This document shows positions 11,484 to 23,849 of a DNA stretch of 64,000 bases, piece by piece. Origin of the DNA: Acorus gramineus. Lineage: Eukaryota > Streptophyta > Magnoliopsida > Acorales > Acoraceae. The stretch lies in contig CM060850.1 of assembly GCA_030737835.1 (NCBI GenBank), positions 13,663,563 to 13,727,562 of the forward strand, written 5' to 3'. The notes under the pieces were generated by a model that saw only the letters and a list, made by a program, of their open reading frames with translations, was not told where the DNA came from and ran no database searches. A program made the position numbers and the translations under genes. Positions within the stretch are counted from its first letter, which is position 1. Each line of letters begins with the position of its first letter.

Positions 11484-12235
11484 TTACATGATAGATATTG
11501 AAGAGAAACGATCATACAACATTCACTGTGAAGATAAAATATTTTTAAGTAACAATAATCCAGATATAGAGAAAACATAAAAACATACTTGAGAGATTCA
11601 AGAGAGTGAACAGGAAAAGTTAAGGCGAGTTAACCTTCAATGGTCTGAAGGTCATGAAATTCACCCTACAAAAGAAAGAGCAAAATCTAGGCATGATTAG
11701 AAAAAGTTCTTGTAAAAATTTAAGTTCAGATATAAAAACTAGAAAACAATTATAAAGCCACAAAAGACATGGTCAGAATGCCTAACCTTTTCATATGGAA
11801 GTCAACTTTGAAGCAAAATCCTCTTCATTGTGTTTCTTATTGTGTCAGAATCATCTGCATTGGAGATGCCACCAGGATCTTGAATCTGAATTAGGTAAAA
11901 GAAAACACAACAAAAAAAAATTGATAGATGTAGATGATTACTGAAGCCATGCATATATGACTGTTGTTCTTCACAATAAAAGTTGGCATTGAACTAACAA
12001 ATGGGACTTCATACCAAGGCTGCATGGGTTTTCAAATCCTCCAGATTAAAATTCCAGAGGTTGATTCCCCATCTATACTCTTGCTACCAGGAATAAATAA
12101 ACTCAGAAAAGAAAATACTACTACGAATTGTCATATTTTTTTTTATATCAGCAACGCAACAGAAACCTCTATTCCACGCATACTCAACATATCAAATATG
12201 ATGACACGAGAGGTTAGGGTAAAGGTAGCATGATA
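11484..12235. other. Intergenic stretch, no supported gene
   Basis: AT-rich. A few short exon-like minus-strand stretches (around 11640-11680 and 11810-11880) could be 3' parts of the kinase fragment to the right, but nothing was recognisable enough to call. Confidence 0.4.
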
Positions 12236-12934
12236 TTAACAATAACAACAAAATAAGCATAGCCACCAAATAATCATTTGAACGGGCATGTTTAAAAAAA
12301 GGATGCTTCATAAGCTTTTCTGAGCTGGGTCGCTTCTTTGGATCTTTCACTAAGCAAGTGCCAACCAACTCTTTAAAGGACTGCAAAAAAACTGGGATAC
12401 TCAAACAAGTTAAAATTTTGTCAAAGGAGGAAAGATAAATCAGTGCATATATGCAAGTGAGTGATACTTGTGCGCATCCATTCACACATGAGTTTTTTGA
12501 TGGGTTTGTGAGATGAATGAGGGAGGAGAGGATAGATGACAGTGTGAACCTTTGAAAACCTCTTGTCTCTTTCATAGTCAAGACCTGGGGTTGCATTTTG
12601 TAATGTCATAAGCAACACCTGAAACCACAATTGAAAAAGTTGGGCTCTGTATGGCAGGACCAATAAAACATGAATAAATCAAATCACCCAAATGGAATTA
12701 ACCAATGATTCACCTTCATTTGTGGATATTTAGAAAACGGAGCATGACTATGGGCAAGCTCTAATGCTGTTATACCAAATGACCAAATGTCTACTCTGCT
12801 CAACACAGCCACAAAATAGGTATCACGTTAAATGTCAAAATCATTTGCCTATCCCTAGTATCAAACATGCATGCAAAAACTCCAAAATCTGCTAATTTGA
12901 CAGCACCATTTGTATCAACTAATATATATCCAGC
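12236..12934 (-). pseudogene. STE20-type protein kinase fragment (BLUS1-like)
   Basis: Pieces of a plant STE20/GCK-like Ser/Thr kinase in order on the minus strand. Subdomain VII with the DFG motif is at about 12934-12845 (VKLADFGVFACMFDTRDRQ, after acceptor TTTTCCAG). A decayed activation segment with a stop follows (about 12800-12840). Subdomain IX ([20 protein letters not shown]) is at about 12800-12715, then LLMTLQNATPGLDYERDKRF at about 12625-12555, and LVGTCLVKDPKKRP...HPFF at about 12380-12270. The GTPCWMAPE stretch is almost erased and no exon with the glycine loop, VAVK lysine or HRD loop is found upstream. Exon borders persist, so this is a genomic fragment rather than a retrocopy. 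It cannot encode an active kinase. The BLUS1-like name rests on remembered family motifs. Confidence 0.7.
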
Positions 12935-13315
12935 CTGGAAAAGAAGTATATGGAAAAATATTGCGGGCATAGAGGACATTGGGAATAATATCAAAAAAAT
13001 AGCATCCCTTGTTTCCAAAAAAAAAGGGACACATTAGGAATGCGGTTGAGCACAAAGAATGAAACAAGCCATATACAACCTGTCACTTGTTCATTAAAAA
13101 ATAGTTGATCATAGTTTTATTACAGGATGCAAGGGCATCTTCCATTCAAATAGATAATTCTAGTTAATAACAGGTTGAGAATACATTAGGGTTAATTATG
13201 TCGATTACTTAAATTGACAGGAGTAATTTCAGCAAAGAAGATTAAAGAGTAGTAGTGTTTTTCTCTTGATCAAGGGATCAAACCCTCTGTGACACATCTA
13301 GAGTTTTTAAGATGA

Positions 13316-13328
13316 CTCTGATATCATG
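13316..13328 (-). other. Copia-type primer-binding-site relic
   Basis: On the minus strand this reads as TGATATCAGAG following a TCTAACA end, one base off the TGGTATCAGAGC primer site used by the copia elements elsewhere in the window. It suggests an LTR edge at about 13329. No matching internal region was found, so it is only a relic. Confidence 0.3.
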
Positions 13329-13619
13329 TTAGAATAAAGAAAAAGAATTCTTCATTGTTACATGAGTCCAATGTTCTATTTATAAATGTACAAAAGAAAA
13401 CAAAAAAATTCAAAAAAAAAAAAAAGAAACTAAGAAAAATTAGGAAAGTAATAATGCGACAATAATGACTATTTAACAACCGGAATATTCGAGGTTGTGA
13501 CTGGCCTACTTTGTCCTCAAGAACAAGAGATTTGATTTCCTTATTCAATTGGCTTGAGTTAAATATGGTAATGCCAATAGGGGACTGCCAGTGCACTAAG
13601 GCGTCCGCAACCCAGTTGC

Positions 13620-14660
13620 TTCTCTAAATTGATGTGTAATCTTCCGATCAGTATGGTTGATCACTTGATGCTTGATTTCACACAAATCTCTAAACCCTGT
13701 TTGGAATGGAAATAAGTCTCCGGATGACCTGATATAAAGGAGAATAAGGAATAAAGAGTGTTTGAAAACATATAATAGAAAGGGATAAAGTATGCCATAA
13801 TAAATTGGTATAAAATAGTATATGGATTCCAACCAATCCCTGGAATTAAAGTTATCATAGGTTATTCCACCCAAAGATTATGTAGGCCCACTATCAAATC
13901 AACTGTCATCACCTCTTATAAATCACATGTCAAATCAACTATCATTATTTTTTCACCTTTTATAAATCTTTATCCATACTTTATTCACATTTTACCCAAA
14001 CAACAAAACATTTATTCTTACGTTTACCAACGAGAATAATTCAAAACATAATCAAACACAAAACCACTTTATCTTCACTTATGCCGGAATAAAAGTATAC
14101 CCAAGAATAAGTCATATTTTCATTCCAAACGGGGGCTAAGAGCATTTGATGTAGATATGATAGCCGCAAGTAACATGGACAAACAAGATAAAACAGACCA
14201 GATGGAAGAAGAAATCATGATTGTTTGAGAACACCGTAACTTCAGAAAGCCACAACTTTCAAACCGTATATCAAAATCGTTATTTCTATATATCCACGTA
14301 TTCGTATCAACGAGCCCTATGCAAGTAACTGCTACATCACTGTGAAAAAACTTTGACTGATCTGATATCGTCTTGGAGGTCAAATCAATGGTTGAAAGTT
14401 ATTTTTACTATTTTTAATAATTTCAAGTTTGTTATGATTTCTTTATTGTTATTAGGATTTGAATTTAAATTTAAATTTGAATTCGACCTCCAAGACGATT
14501 AGAATTCAGGTGATTTAAGAGATTTAGATATTTGTGAGATCCTAATTTGTTATGAATCTCTGCTCTGTAATTAAACTCTGTAAGCACAAAATTAGTTAAG
14601 ATTTGGATAATAGAATTTCGTTTCTTTTCCTATACTATCGTTTTATTATACGACTTGAAT
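13620..14660. repeat. Segment R1, paralogous to 19290-19900 (P450 array spacer)
   Basis: Both segments share long stretches, such as CTTCAGAAGGCCATAACTTT and ACGAGCCCTA, and a CTCTGTAATTAAACTC-like end. They lie on the two sides of P450 copy 2 in the same orientation, so the duplicated unit was P450 gene plus this flank. R1 holds an extra 442-bp MITE. An inverted word GTCTTGGAGGTC / GACCTCCAAGAC (14370, 14487) is special to R1. No gene inside. Confidence 0.65.
13694..14135. mobile_element. Tourist-like MITE (PIF/Harbinger type), 442 bp
   Basis: Terminal inverted repeat ACCCTGTTTGGAATGGAAAT against CCCCCGTTTGGAATGAAAAT. Target duplication TAA (CTAA on both sides) at 13690-13693 and 14136-14139. 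The paralogous segment near 19360 shows the unoccupied site CTCTAAAAGCATTT, which confirms both borders. No coding capacity. Confidence 0.8.
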
Positions 14661-15102
14661 AAAATGTAGCGATCCGTAAAAGAGAGGTTAAGAGGGTTCT
14701 TAATGTATTTTGTATCTCAACTATTACAATAAATTCTCAGTTTTTTATCCGCATATATAAGCCTAGGCCGAACCACTTATTTTTGTGTTCTTCGTGTAAT
14801 GGTGGTCCGTTCTTGTGTTTGATCTCTTAATTTACTGATGTCTTCCTCTAATTTGTTTCCCAACACATCTATCAACCCATCCCTTCTCAACCTCTGCATT
14901 TGCTCAAATCGTTGGCACTCTTATGATGATATAAATGTACGATCACATATCACATTGATGCCAATTAACATCAATGTGCGATTTTAGTGCTCCCAAAAGT
15001 ATTTATTTCTGGAAACTAAAGATACAACATGTAACTTTTCATGTCATCCAAGGCCACACAGCAGACATGCATAACTAAATGAAAACACGGCATAACAACT
15101 CA
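14661..15102. other. Spacer with a possible LTR-like end, no gene
   Basis: The stretch ends in TTTCCCAACA near 14866 and has a promoter-like ATATATAAG near 14753, so it may be an old LTR edge. The remainder is the 3' flank of P450 copy 2. Confidence 0.3.
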
Positions 15103-18100
15103 TCAAATTTTATGGAGTACAATCTGCACGCCTTGACCGGGACTCAACAGAATACCACGGACCGGATCGTGCTTATAAAACGGGGAGACAGTGAATTCGA
15201 ATGCCTGTAGAATCATGGATAGAGCCATCTTGGCTTCCATCATCGACAAGTTCATGCCGATGCATATGCGAGGCCCTTGCAAGAATGGCATGAATGCCAT
15301 GGGATGCTTCGACGCCTTGGAGACACCTTCAGCGAAGCGGTTCGGGTTGAACTTGTTAACGTCGTCCCCCCATTGCTGGTAGTCGTGGTGAACGGCGATC
15401 ATCGGAACTTCGATGTGAGTTCCGGCTGGGATTGTTAGGTTCTTGAGCTTTGTGTCTTTCTCCACTGCCTTCATCACTAATGGGGCTGGTGGGTACAACC
15501 TCAGTGTTTCATTGAGTACCATGGTCACCTGCAAAGGTTCAATTATTGCTTTAAAATTAATCCTCTTTGAAAGATAGCCTACTCGCTAACATGTTTGACA
15601 AGGCCTTACTATCTCGCCTGAACTATATAGCTTAAAACTCGAGATGGGATCTAGTCGGTCTTGTATCCTATCAGATCTCATCAGTCTCTAATGAGAGACT
15701 GACATGTGTCTAAATTATCTTAGAACTCAATGTGTGGAGTGATACGTGTTAACCTCTCTTAGGGACTAAAGAGAATTGATGGAATCCAACAATGATTGGA
15801 TCCCATATCCCCTAAATCACCTGTAGTGTACTTCAATAAACCTCTTTTTTTTCTATTGTGATGAACAACCCCAGAATGCACAGGATCATCCAAGAACCTT
15901 GTCTCTTGTAAGTCAGAGGGATTTGAACTCGAGACATGTGAAGAGCACACTCACGACTCTATTCAAAGAACCAACCCAAAGCGTTAAACATGTTTGGGCA
16001 TATATATTTCATCAAGTGAATACTAGTGCCTTGATATTATATATTTTTATTAGAATTCTATATGGACTTACGATTTTGAGACGACTCAAGATTTCATTTG
16101 TTGGTGGCCTCCCTTGGAGGACCTCTCGAACTTCCTCACGTGCCTTTTCTTGCCATTCTGTGTGATATCCCAATAGAAGACATGCCCAGGTGAGAAGAAG
16201 AGTGGTTTCAGTACCTGCCATGAACATGGTCTTGAAATCATCTACAATGTCTCTCTTGGAAATGATTTGCTCATTGTGATTCATAGCCGAAAGCAACCGT
16301 CCGAGCAAGTCATTCTCTTGCATTAACCCTCCTCCGCCCTCGGTCTGGCTATCGATCAGTCCATTAATCTTCCTGACAACCTCTTTTGCTAACCACTTTC
16401 TCCTCAGATTCTGGGGTGTAGGAAGGAATCTGCATTAAGACAAGATCACAAATTAATTGGTATAGACCATACTTTTTCAGACTAGAATTCAAACGGTTCA
16501 CAAATTTGGGGTGTTCAAGATCGTTGGGAGTTTGTTTTACTTCAAAAACGATTTGTTATGTTCATCCATGAAGAATAAAAGTCCTTGTCGTTACAAAATT
16601 TTTATGTTGGGGCTTCAGCACGTATGTGATTTAGTGACTGACAAGTGAATTTGCAACTAAGATGTCACGGGTTTGAGTCTCAATAATTATCTCCTAATAA
16701 AGGGTCTCTGATCTAGGCAGACTCAACTCAAGTATGCTAATAGAATGTGCATGGATCTAACTGACTGTTATTTTTATTGAAAAAAAATATATCCATAGAA
16801 TTACTCACAAACTGTGTAGGTTAAGTTGAAAAAATTCAAACTTGACACCCATGCATGGTTTGAGTTTACCCATGTAGCGTTATAAAAATCAAATGACAGA
16901 TTGGCCGGCAAAGGATTAAAAAAACCACATACATTTAACCTTCACAAACTCGTGCATGCTATGAGTTTAGTTTCATATTCTTCGGAAAGTGTTGTTCAAG
17001 AAGGTGTTGTGAGATGTCTTACATTTTATTCTGGTATGAATGAGTACATTCAAGAATGTAGGAGCTCTATGGACTGAATTCCCAACCTTGAGAGATCAAA
17101 ATGTTCATAATACTATCGTCATTATTTTCCCCATATTTATTTGATTTCTTCCTTATTAGTTATTTCAGACGACCGTATGAGGGTTGCACTGAGAGAAATG
17201 GATGGTGGTGATGACGGGGGGAGGGAGAGAGAGAGACCTTTGTAATTTGTAAATAATTAATTATTCCTCTCCTTGATAAATGTAAACAAGTTTTTTCAAA
17301 CCACATAAATCTATATATCCTCTTATACAGAATTGATTCCTTTTATATTATTACGCATTTGTTGATATAAACCCTAAAAACATCGCTGTATTAATAGAAA
17401 TGATTCCCCTATTTTCTCTCATTTTGCATATTGAATGTGGTATTTTAGGAGGAAAAAAGAAGAAGATGATGATGATAACCTTGATCCTGGGATATAAAAA
17501 CCCATAATGGCATCAGTGACCAACGGAATTTGTTCATCTTGCAGTTTGAATATGTGGGCTGTCTGATTGAAGCTCCTCCCACATGCAAATCGAGAAAGAA
17601 TGTTTCGTGTGAGATGTTGGAATTCGCTGAAGACTTCGATCTCACATTTTCCAGATGTAATTGAATTTTTCCAACCTTCCAACATCTCTTCAATGATGCT
17701 CACTATGGTGCTAGACATCCCCTGCTGCATGATCATTCAATCAATAAATAAATATTGATACTTGATATAATGAAATAACATACATATATCAATTAGCACA
17801 TTGAGGTTAACTCAAGGTTCTATGAGTCTGTCTGGAATGAAACAGATTCAACCATGGTGGTGGCATGGGCGAACGACAAAATACGATTCCATGGTCAGCC
17901 TTCAGAGATCTTTGAGAACTCTATGACATTATTTCTACTTTTTGAAGATTGGAAAATCACACGTTTCCCGACAAGCTAACAAGGTAGTTCACCTTGTTAA
18001 CATGCTCGATCATTAAGAGTTATTACCTTAAGTGATTCAGAACTGAAGAAAGGGTTTAGAAGCTTTCTTCGAGCAGACCATTTATCTCCCTCAGAGATTA

Positions 18101-18608
18101 TGAGGCCATTCCCCAGTAGTTGATAGACAGCCGGGTGCGATATGGCTTTTACATATGTTTTGGGATTATTGTTCATCTCCTTAATCATTTCGGGGTCTGT
18201 CACCACAAGCCTTGGTGAAGGGCCAAACCAGTATAAGTAAACCCTTCCTGCAACAAAATTCACACCCCATTAAGAAAATTTCATCCTATAACATACATGA
18301 TACACAAATTTAAATGAGTACATACCATAGTTTTGTACCCAAGTGTTGATGTGGGGCAACACATGTTGGAGGACCATGTGATGGGGATTACTTCTACTTG
18401 GTGGTGGTGGAGGAGAAGTGCTGACATATATGGAAAACAGATCCTTGAAACTCCCAATGCAAAGCCTATAAGGGGGGCCTCTAATCCCTTGTTTTTGGAA
18501 CTGCTTCTCAACCTTTCTTGGATTCAACCACACAAGTGAGACCAACCAATGCACAAAGTAGCATAGGAGTACTCCCAGACAAATACACAGTAGTATCATA
18601 TTAGCCAT
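15103..18608 (-). CDS. Cytochrome P450, CYP72 clan, copy 2 (complete, five exons)
   Basis: Exons 18608-18326, 18247-18027, 17724-17480, 16429-16072 and 15528-15103 (283, 221, 245, 358, 426 bp) join in frame to 510 residues, normal for the family. Residues 1-20 form the ER membrane anchor, then a basic stretch and the RGPPYR hinge. Hallmarks: I-helix AGTETT (about 321), K-helix ETLR just after exon 5 starts, FNPNRF (PERF type), and heme loop FLQGPRICIG with its cysteine ligand. The first heme-loop spacer residue is Gln where Ser, Ala or Gly is common. Every intron has GT-AG ends. The exon 3 acceptor could shift by 3 bp. It oxidises an unknown substrate with electrons from P450 reductase. It lies in tandem with copy 1 in the same orientation. 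The most credible complete P450 in the window. Confidence 0.9.
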
Positions 18609-18652
18609 CTCTCACTTACTCTCAAGTTCAGTTTCATGAGCAATGGAGGGCA

Positions 18653-18664
18653 TTTATATATATG
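18653..18664 (-). promoter_or_regulatory. Probable TATA box of P450 copy 2
   Basis: A TATATATAAA run about 45-55 bp upstream of the ATG, at the same spacing as in copy 1. The flanks of the two copies stay alignable to about 18840 and 4110. Confidence 0.45.
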
Positions 18665-18849
18665 GAGTTTTCGTAGGCTATGTGATTATATTCTACATGT
18701 ACATAGCAAATCGAAGTGAACTTTGCATATCAAAGAAGTAATAGATCTATGGAAAGAGTTCATGCACGACTGTAAATTGGTCAACAAGTTTCCATGCAAG
18801 TGGTCTCAATAGGCGGAGTAAGGTGAAACGTATGTCAACATGTTAATTG

Positions 18850-19010
18850 GTTGGATTACAAGGAAAGTTTTAGTGATTACGAAGGGATGCAGGTCGACCT
18901 GGTTTCGTCTTTCTCTCCTTTGTTATTAGTTATTGCTAATGCTTTTCTTGTTATCTTTATAAAGTTTTTCTACATAGAAATACAAAAATTAGATTACCAA
19001 TAAAAATAAT
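18850..19010 (+). mobile_element. LINE 3' end relic
   Basis: Ends with ATACAAAAATTAGATTACCAATAAAAA, nearly the same terminal sequence as the LINE at 21040-22087. No coding part remains visible. Confidence 0.4.
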
Positions 19011-19289
19011 AACAAAAAACATGTTATTTGGTCATCTATTTGAGTTGTGAGTTTTTTTTTTTTTTTTTGAGGGCGGAGGGGGGGGGGGGGGGTAACAACT
19101 TTCATTTCTTCTATAGAAATTTAGAAGAGCAAGACGAATCCACATGCACTAACTGAAAAATAGACGAGATTCGATTCTCATTCGGTTGGCTTGGGTTCAC
19201 CTCTTTCTCTTCTTTTTTTCTCGTTGTTGTTGGTGGTGTATTACTATTTCTATGGGGGGACAATTAGACACACTAAAGAGTTGAGATCC

Positions 19290-19900
19290 CACCTCAAAAA
19301 AGATGTGTAAACTTCCAATCAATAAGGTTGACCACCCGATGTTTGATTTCATACAAATCTCTAAAAGCATTTCATGTAGATATCATAATCACAAGTTACA
19401 TAGACAAACAAGATCAAATAGAAAAAAAAAAAAAAAAAAACAATGATCGTTTGGGAACATTATAACTTCAGAAGGCCATAACTTTCAAACGGAAATCAAA
19501 ATCGGTATTCCTATATATCAACGTGTTTGTATCGACGAGCCCTAGGCAAATAGTTGCTATGTCTCTACAGAAAATTTTGAAGCGATCTTAGATCGTATTG
19601 AAGGTTAAATTGACGGTTGAAAGTTATTTTTACTATTTTTAGTAATTTTAAAGTTTATTAGGTTTTTTTCTCTGTTATTTTTATTTGAATTGAATTTAAA
19701 TTTGAATTTGAACTCGAATTATGATTTAGTTAGGATTCAGGTAATTTAAGAGATTTAGAGATTTGTTGATATCCTAGTTTGTTAGGATTCTTTACTCTAT
19801 AAATAAAGTCCGTAATCACAAAAATTAGTTTAGATTTTCATAACAAAATTTCATTTTTTTATTTTTCCCATCTTATGAGACAACTGTCTGCAATTTATTC
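19290..19900. repeat. Segment R2, paralogous to R1 (13620-14660)
   Basis: Same orientation and order as R1 but without the 442-bp MITE. It supplies the empty target site near 19360. Left of it are a run of about 15 G (19078-19092) and poly-T (19052-19068), likely unstable sequence. Confidence 0.65.
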
Positions 19901-21025
19901 TGACTATTTTTTATATCAAATAGGGATAAATTATCTTCTTATTCATTTATCCCCATAAATATTCTTTATTCCATTGTCAAACCAACCTAAAGTGATTTTG
20001 TTCCGAAACAGTTTCCAGCAGTTTTCCTATTCTTCGTCTCTTGTTTCTATCTTTATTTAATTGGTCAAGCATTTGACTTCGTCTCATTATCTACTTTCAT
20101 GGAATTATCAATAATTTTAATGAACTCATCTGGTCATATCTAATAATCTGAATGCCCGGAGTGTGTGAAGCGAATCAGACTCAACAAGTCATTTCTTGGG
20201 CTTTGGGTAAATTTTTAATCTGAGATCTTTCCGAGAACGTCACACCATCATGGCCCAGCTAACTGAATGTTCTCTAATGATAACAAAAAAAATGATATAT
20301 CTAATCTCGTACAGTCTCATTCATAACCTTTATAGATATTTATTTTTAAAAATGATATACACTTGTTCATTGAAATATAAATTATTATAAAAAATAATAT
20401 ATATGTTAAGATACACTAGTTTTTATTATTTTTTTATTACAAAAAAATAGTATAGTATACACTATACCGCAGTATATAATACACTATAACGGTGTATAAA
20501 TGACTGAGAGAGTGCTCCTAAATCAGAAATAAAACTGCAAAATTTACTTAATGTATAAGCACTTTACTAGAAAACTAAGGTAGGCTCTGCTTTTTTTGCA
20601 TGCGGGGCCTTTCCTATGTTTTGACATTTTGTAACTGACATAACTTCTATTGTGGGGGTATTTTGTGGTGCCTTTGCTGTCTCATTTTGCACTCTTTTTT
20701 GTTCATCCCCCTTCACCCCCCGGCTTGTACAATTTTGCACATTCTCCCCTAAAGGACTAGAATCTATTTTACCAACCATTAGAATAAATAAATGGTGAAC
20801 TCTTCGGACACACTCACCTTTAAGTAAAAAAATGTGTCATCATATACTGGAATTTATGCATTTTGTTTTTTTATCTGTTGACTTGGACTAGGAGTATTAT
20901 GATTATAAACTAAATTGTTAAGTAGTGAGAGTAGATAAAAATAATCACTTCTACAAACAAGAAATAACAAGAAATAAAAAACTGAAACTTAACAAAAACA
21001 AAAAAAGATTTCCAACATCATACAC
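19901..21025. other. AT-rich spacer without a supported gene
   Basis: A 70-codon minus-strand frame at 20567-20779 rich in Lys, Glu and Ser could be a LINE ORF1 linker, but no conserved motif is present. Nothing else is recognisable. Confidence 0.4.
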
Positions 21026-21039
21026 AATATTATAACATC

Positions 21040-22087
21040 TGCATTTCAGGGAAAATCTCAGCACACATTTGGCACATATGGATTGAACGTAATCGAAGGA
21101 TTTTTCGAGGAAAATCTCAGCACAAATCTGATGTCCTTCAGCATATAAAGGCCAGTATAAAGGAACGGACTACGTTCAAGCCTTTATCGTACTCGACTCT
21201 CCTAAAGTCCGCAAGATTGCATATGTTTTTTGTTTACACACGCATGTTAAGGAGTTGATCACAACCCCTGTCATGCAGTACCCTCCTGAATCTGGTTGGC
21301 TCAAATTGAATAATGATGGTTCTTTGGCTTTTGATAGAGGTGGTTTTGGAGCTCTCCTTCACAATGACAAAGCAGACTTCATCATTGGAATTGCTGGGAG
21401 GTTGGATCTTCACTCAATTAATTTGTTAGAGCTAAAGGCAATCGAGAAAGGGCTTGAATAGGGACTCACTGTCCAGGCATCCAAGATCTGGGTTGAGTCT
21501 GACTCAACTACGGCGTTAGCATGGGTGCATGACAGGGGGGAAATCCCATGGAGTGCCTTCCAATCCTTGAGAAAAATTAAGCAAAGTCTGGCATTCTTGG
21601 AAAATTGAAAGGTTACTCATATTCACAGGGAGGGAAATTCCCCAGCCGACTTGCTTGCAGCCTATCAATCTTCAAAAGGAGAATCATTTATCCAGCCTGG
21701 TCAGATCTGGAATGAACTTAAGATGGCCATTGAACATGATCGATCAATGGAAGGTCTTCAACGTCTACACTAAGCCCACAGGACCTGATCCTGTCTTCTA
21801 TGGACCCTTTCTTCGAGGCGCATTGTCCTCTCTGTTAGGGGAGGTGGCACTTCTAAAGCAACAAAAATGGGTTGAAATTAAATAGGTGGCAGTACCCATT
21901 TCACCCATCACTCTTTGGTCCTCTGTTTGAAGTGGTAGTATTAGAAACTTTTTGGGTTTTCTTTTTGAGACCAAACATTATATCCTTATTGGTTTCTCAC
22001 TTCTTTTTGTAAGGAGTTGTGTATTTGTACAGTTCATATAATTCATAGATATACAAAATCTTGATTACCAATAAAAAAAAAAAAAAA
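21040..22087 (+). mobile_element. 5'-truncated L1-type LINE with RNase H remnant
   Basis: Perfect 14-bp target duplication AATATTATAACATC at 21026-21039 and 22088-22101, and a poly-A tail. The 5' part encodes the end of the reverse-transcriptase protein (HIWHIWIERNRRIFRGK). Then comes a plant-type RNase H: LNNDGSLAFDRGGFGALL, ELKAIEKG, VESDSTTALAWV and HREGNSPADLLA. These contain the expected D-E-D-D acidic residues. In-frame stops (at GLE and after FLEN) make it inactive. Confidence 0.85.
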
Positions 22088-22101
22088 AATATTATAACAT
22101 C

Positions 22102-22599
22102 ACTATTAGACTTTTCTCCTCACAATAAGTCAATAACTGGCATCCTCACGAAAAGACAATCTGATCCCCAATCTTATAATGAAGAAGAAAAACAAACTCC
22201 CGTCAATGTGAAGAGATATGCACAATTATAAAATAATATATATTCCACTTACTTAAATAGTATCATTTATAAAAAATGTAAATTTTTTTTAATAATGTAT
22301 ATATATATATCTCATAGTTATATAAGACTGTATATGGGATCATACAGAAGACTGAGTGTAACAACGCTTATAAAAAAATTAGTTTGTTCACGTACAAGTT
22401 TGTAAGATACGTTTTCCTCCATCTCCCTTGAGTATTAAATAAGAAAAATATTCTAATCAGCCCTATTAGAAAGTATAGTCATTGGGGTGGTAAATTGGTC
22501 TAAAGTACAATTGATTCTTGTACTTATCATCCACGACACAAATGTACGAGACATATGGGAACACATTCAGATTAATTGAGGAATACTGAAACTTTCTCT
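22102..22599. other. AT-rich spacer, possible MITE relic
   Basis: ACTGAGTGTAACAACGC near 22350 matches the terminal word shared by the second MULE and the MITE family at 28507 and 63103. No gene seen. Confidence 0.35.
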
Positions 22600-22850
22600 T
22601 AAATTTATTCTAGTGTATAGGCGGCTAATCAAAGTGTATATGCAAAGCAAAGAAGTAATAGATTGCAGTAGTTAATGCATGGCATTAATTAGTGAACAAG
22701 TTCTATGCAAGCTTTTTTAATGGAAGGACTTAGATGCAATGTATTCGATCCAATAGTTCATTGAATACAAATTTAATTTGCGTTCTTATACGTACGTTTG
22801 TAGAGCACCTTAGATTAGTGGAACACTACTGTAAAAATAAAAAAATAAAT
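22600..22850 (-). repeat. Orphan copy of the P450 5' flank (third copy)
   Basis: Shares AAAGAAGTAATAGAT, a GTTAATGCATGGC-type stretch, AGTGAACAAGTT and ATGCAAG in the same order as the 5' flanks of P450 copies 1 and 2 (about 3970-4110 and 18710-18850). No P450 exon is found on its left, where one would be expected. Confidence 0.5.
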
Positions 22851-23499
22851 AAAATTTAATTTTTCCTTTTTGTGACAAGAAGCATGCATGTGATCAAACT
22901 ATCTTGTGGAGACACGCTTTTTGTGATCAAATTAAGTGTGTCCTAAGTCCGGATCCAATCAAGTCTAGTACCATCAGTAGCGAACTGTACACTTTATTAA
23001 TCAAACAACACAGTTTATGAATCCAACTGCGCATATGACAATGCATCCAACAATTGGCTGTAGAGCTCGATTTATATGCTATGTAGTTCGATTCATAGGC
23101 TGTGCAGTTCGATACTGATGGTACACACGCTTGACGAGATTAGGATGCATGTCCCCCAAAGGTGTTAAGGGCCACTTCAACCTTTGAAAACACCCTTGAT
23201 TCAAAACATATTGTGCTCTGATCAGAAAAACATTTGTACAACCATATAGACTTATTCTAGTAAGTTGTCATCTACATATGTTTTGGCTCGTGTTAACAAG
23301 AGTATTGTAAGTAACCAGCACTAACATTATCTCATTTAAAAAAATTGCATTTTTCATAACAAATGAGTTAATGCAATTCGTTGAAGTATATATTCATCTT
23401 TTATAAAAGTCTATGCATCATTAAACGAGATATATTATTTAAAAAAATAAAAAAAAATAATTGATGGTATGGAAAACGGACTATGCATAACATTTTTCA

Positions 23500-23830
23500 A
23501 AAAATATGTGCATGTTCTTCTAGGGTTCTATTTTAAGCATAGAATAAAGAATTAGGATTATGTGAATCCATTGACATTGTTTTGCATTATTTATGTTATA
23601 TAGATTAGTTTGTGTTAGAGACTTAAAACTTACTTTTTGACACTGAATGTCACGTAAATGGGGATTGGCCTGTTGATAACAAAACTGCACTAGCTGGCTT
23701 TTTTTAATTAAAAGTATTGGAGCTAGTTTATGTGTAGATTTACATCACAGAAAAAAAAAAAAAGCAAACAAACAAATTTGTCGTATAAGTTGATCCTGAG
23801 CTTAATTAGGCAATCAAGGCGACCACATTG
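23500..23830 (+). repeat. Three-copy dispersed segment, copy 1
   Basis: Holds AATAAAGAATTA, CCATTGACATTG, TTTGCATTATTTATGTTAT, a CACTGAATGTCACGTA-type stretch and CCTGTTGATAACAAAACTGC. The same order recurs at 25880-26060 and 26530-26790. No gene seen. Confidence 0.55.
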
Positions 23831-23849
23831 AAATTTTTTCATAAATTTA

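Noticed and set aside
13328-14870. Idea of a complete solo LTR from TGTTAGAATAAAG to CCCAACA
   Set aside because: No 5-bp duplication at the ends, and the paralogous segment 19290-19900 does not share these borders.
19052-19092. Poly-T plus poly-G tract as a regulatory or telomere-like signal
   Set aside because: Simple homopolymers prone to sequencing and replication slippage; no repeat unit.
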